A stretch of DNA of 32,913 bases from Halieaceae bacterium (GTDB lineage Bacteria > Pseudomonadota > Gammaproteobacteria > Pseudomonadales > Halieaceae). Within the stretch, counting starts at the first letter, position 1; each line of letters starts with the position of its first letter. The notes beneath the pieces are model-generated. The model saw only the letters and a list, made by a program, of their open reading frames with translations, was not told the origin of the DNA and did no database searches. The position numbers and the translations under genes were made by a program. Location: positions 1-32,913 of the forward strand of contig JADGEN010000004.1 in NCBI GenBank assembly GCA_016744355.1, given 5' to 3'. Shown in pieces: positions 32,668-32,913 of the stretch.

Positions 32668-32913
32668 TCAAGACCTCAGGTTGGCTTCGGTATGCTCTGC
32701 AATCATACCCGTTGTCTGCTCGTCGAGTATGTGAATGACCCGTTGGGCACGGCCGTTAACCACGGTGTGCAGAAGTACTGTCGGGATCGCAACCAAAAGA
32801 CCAAGTACCGTAGTAATCAATGCGCCGGAAATACCACCGGCCATTGCCTTGGGATCACCTGCACCAAAGATGGTGATGGCGTGGAAGGTGATAATCATAC
32901 CAGTCACCGTACC
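32668..32913 (-). CDS. ExbB/TolQ-type protein, C-terminal part (cut by window edge)
   Basis: The frame is open to the edge, giving at least 81 residues of the C-terminus. GTVTGMIITFHAITIFGAGDPKAMAGGISGALITTVLGLLVAIPTVLLHTVV is the third and fourth part of the MotA/TolQ/ExbB proton-channel domain. The gene starts outside the window, so its full length is unknown. In TonB2 systems the gene at this position is often TtpC, an ExbB-like protein with a long periplasmic N-terminal extension. That would fit, but cannot be seen here. Confidence 0.88.
   Translation of the reverse strand, partial: GTVTGMIITFHAITIFGAGDPKAMAGGISGALITTVLGLLVAIPTVLLHTVVNGRAQRVIHILDEQTTGMIAEHTEANLRS

Overview
The window looks like a chromosomal segment of a free-living, probably marine or aquatic, gammaproteobacterium. 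The basis is the gene set: DbpA/DeaD/RhlE helicases, ArfB, a YbaY-like lipoprotein, GlpQ, a multi-subunit TonB-ExbB-ExbD-TPR operon and a coniferyl-type aldehyde dehydrogenase. I cannot name the genus. It is densely packed, with no gene-free stretch above 300 bases, and I see no tRNA, rRNA, insertion sequence, prophage or CRISPR array.

Layout. 127-1796 (+): a ribbon-helix-helix protein with two CxxC motifs, coupled to an alpha/beta hydrolase. 1809-6256 (-): deaD, then an MFS exporter translationally coupled to dbpA. 6450-6959 (+): a GNAT acetyltransferase. 6956-8238 (-): arfB, an NTF2-like protein and a YbaY-like lipoprotein. 8306-10005 (+): an exported methyltransferase-like protein and an exported alpha/beta hydrolase. 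10020-17153: a nutrient-acquisition module. It holds a TonB-dependent receptor, acyl-CoA synthetase and cytoplasmic alpha/beta hydrolase in one run, a sodium/solute symporter, and a divergent TetR regulator followed by an MscS channel (to 18208). 18223-18570 (-): a small unknown protein. 18733-23312 (+): rhlE, an aldehyde dehydrogenase and a PhoD-like Tat lipoprotein. 23319-25251 (-): two VOC proteins and a glycine-rich lipoprotein. 25435-29242 (+): an orphan solute-binding protein, glpQ without a signal peptide, pyruvate kinase and a cold-shock protein. 29327-32913 (-): a TonB energy-transduction operon that runs off the right edge.

The most interesting signal is regulatory. A 16-bp palindrome, TTCAACAnnTGTTGAA, occurs as one perfect and two near-perfect copies, only in the two intergenic regions of the TetR module. 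One copy fills the -35/-10 spacer of the receptor promoter exactly. A second lies 33 bp downstream, centre to centre. The third lies between the divergent symporter and tetR genes, touching the symporter -10 and overlapping a possible tetR -35. The simplest reading is a TetR repressor controlling its own gene, the inner-membrane symporter and the receptor-ligase-hydrolase run. Together these would carry a carboxylate or ester substrate from the outer membrane to a CoA thioester. The substrate is unknown. The TonB operon at the right edge could energise the receptor, but that link is inference.

Other regulatory signals are a palindrome over the putative -35 of the aldehyde dehydrogenase promoter, two clear intrinsic terminators (after the solute-binding protein and after csp), and a structured leader before the csp gene.
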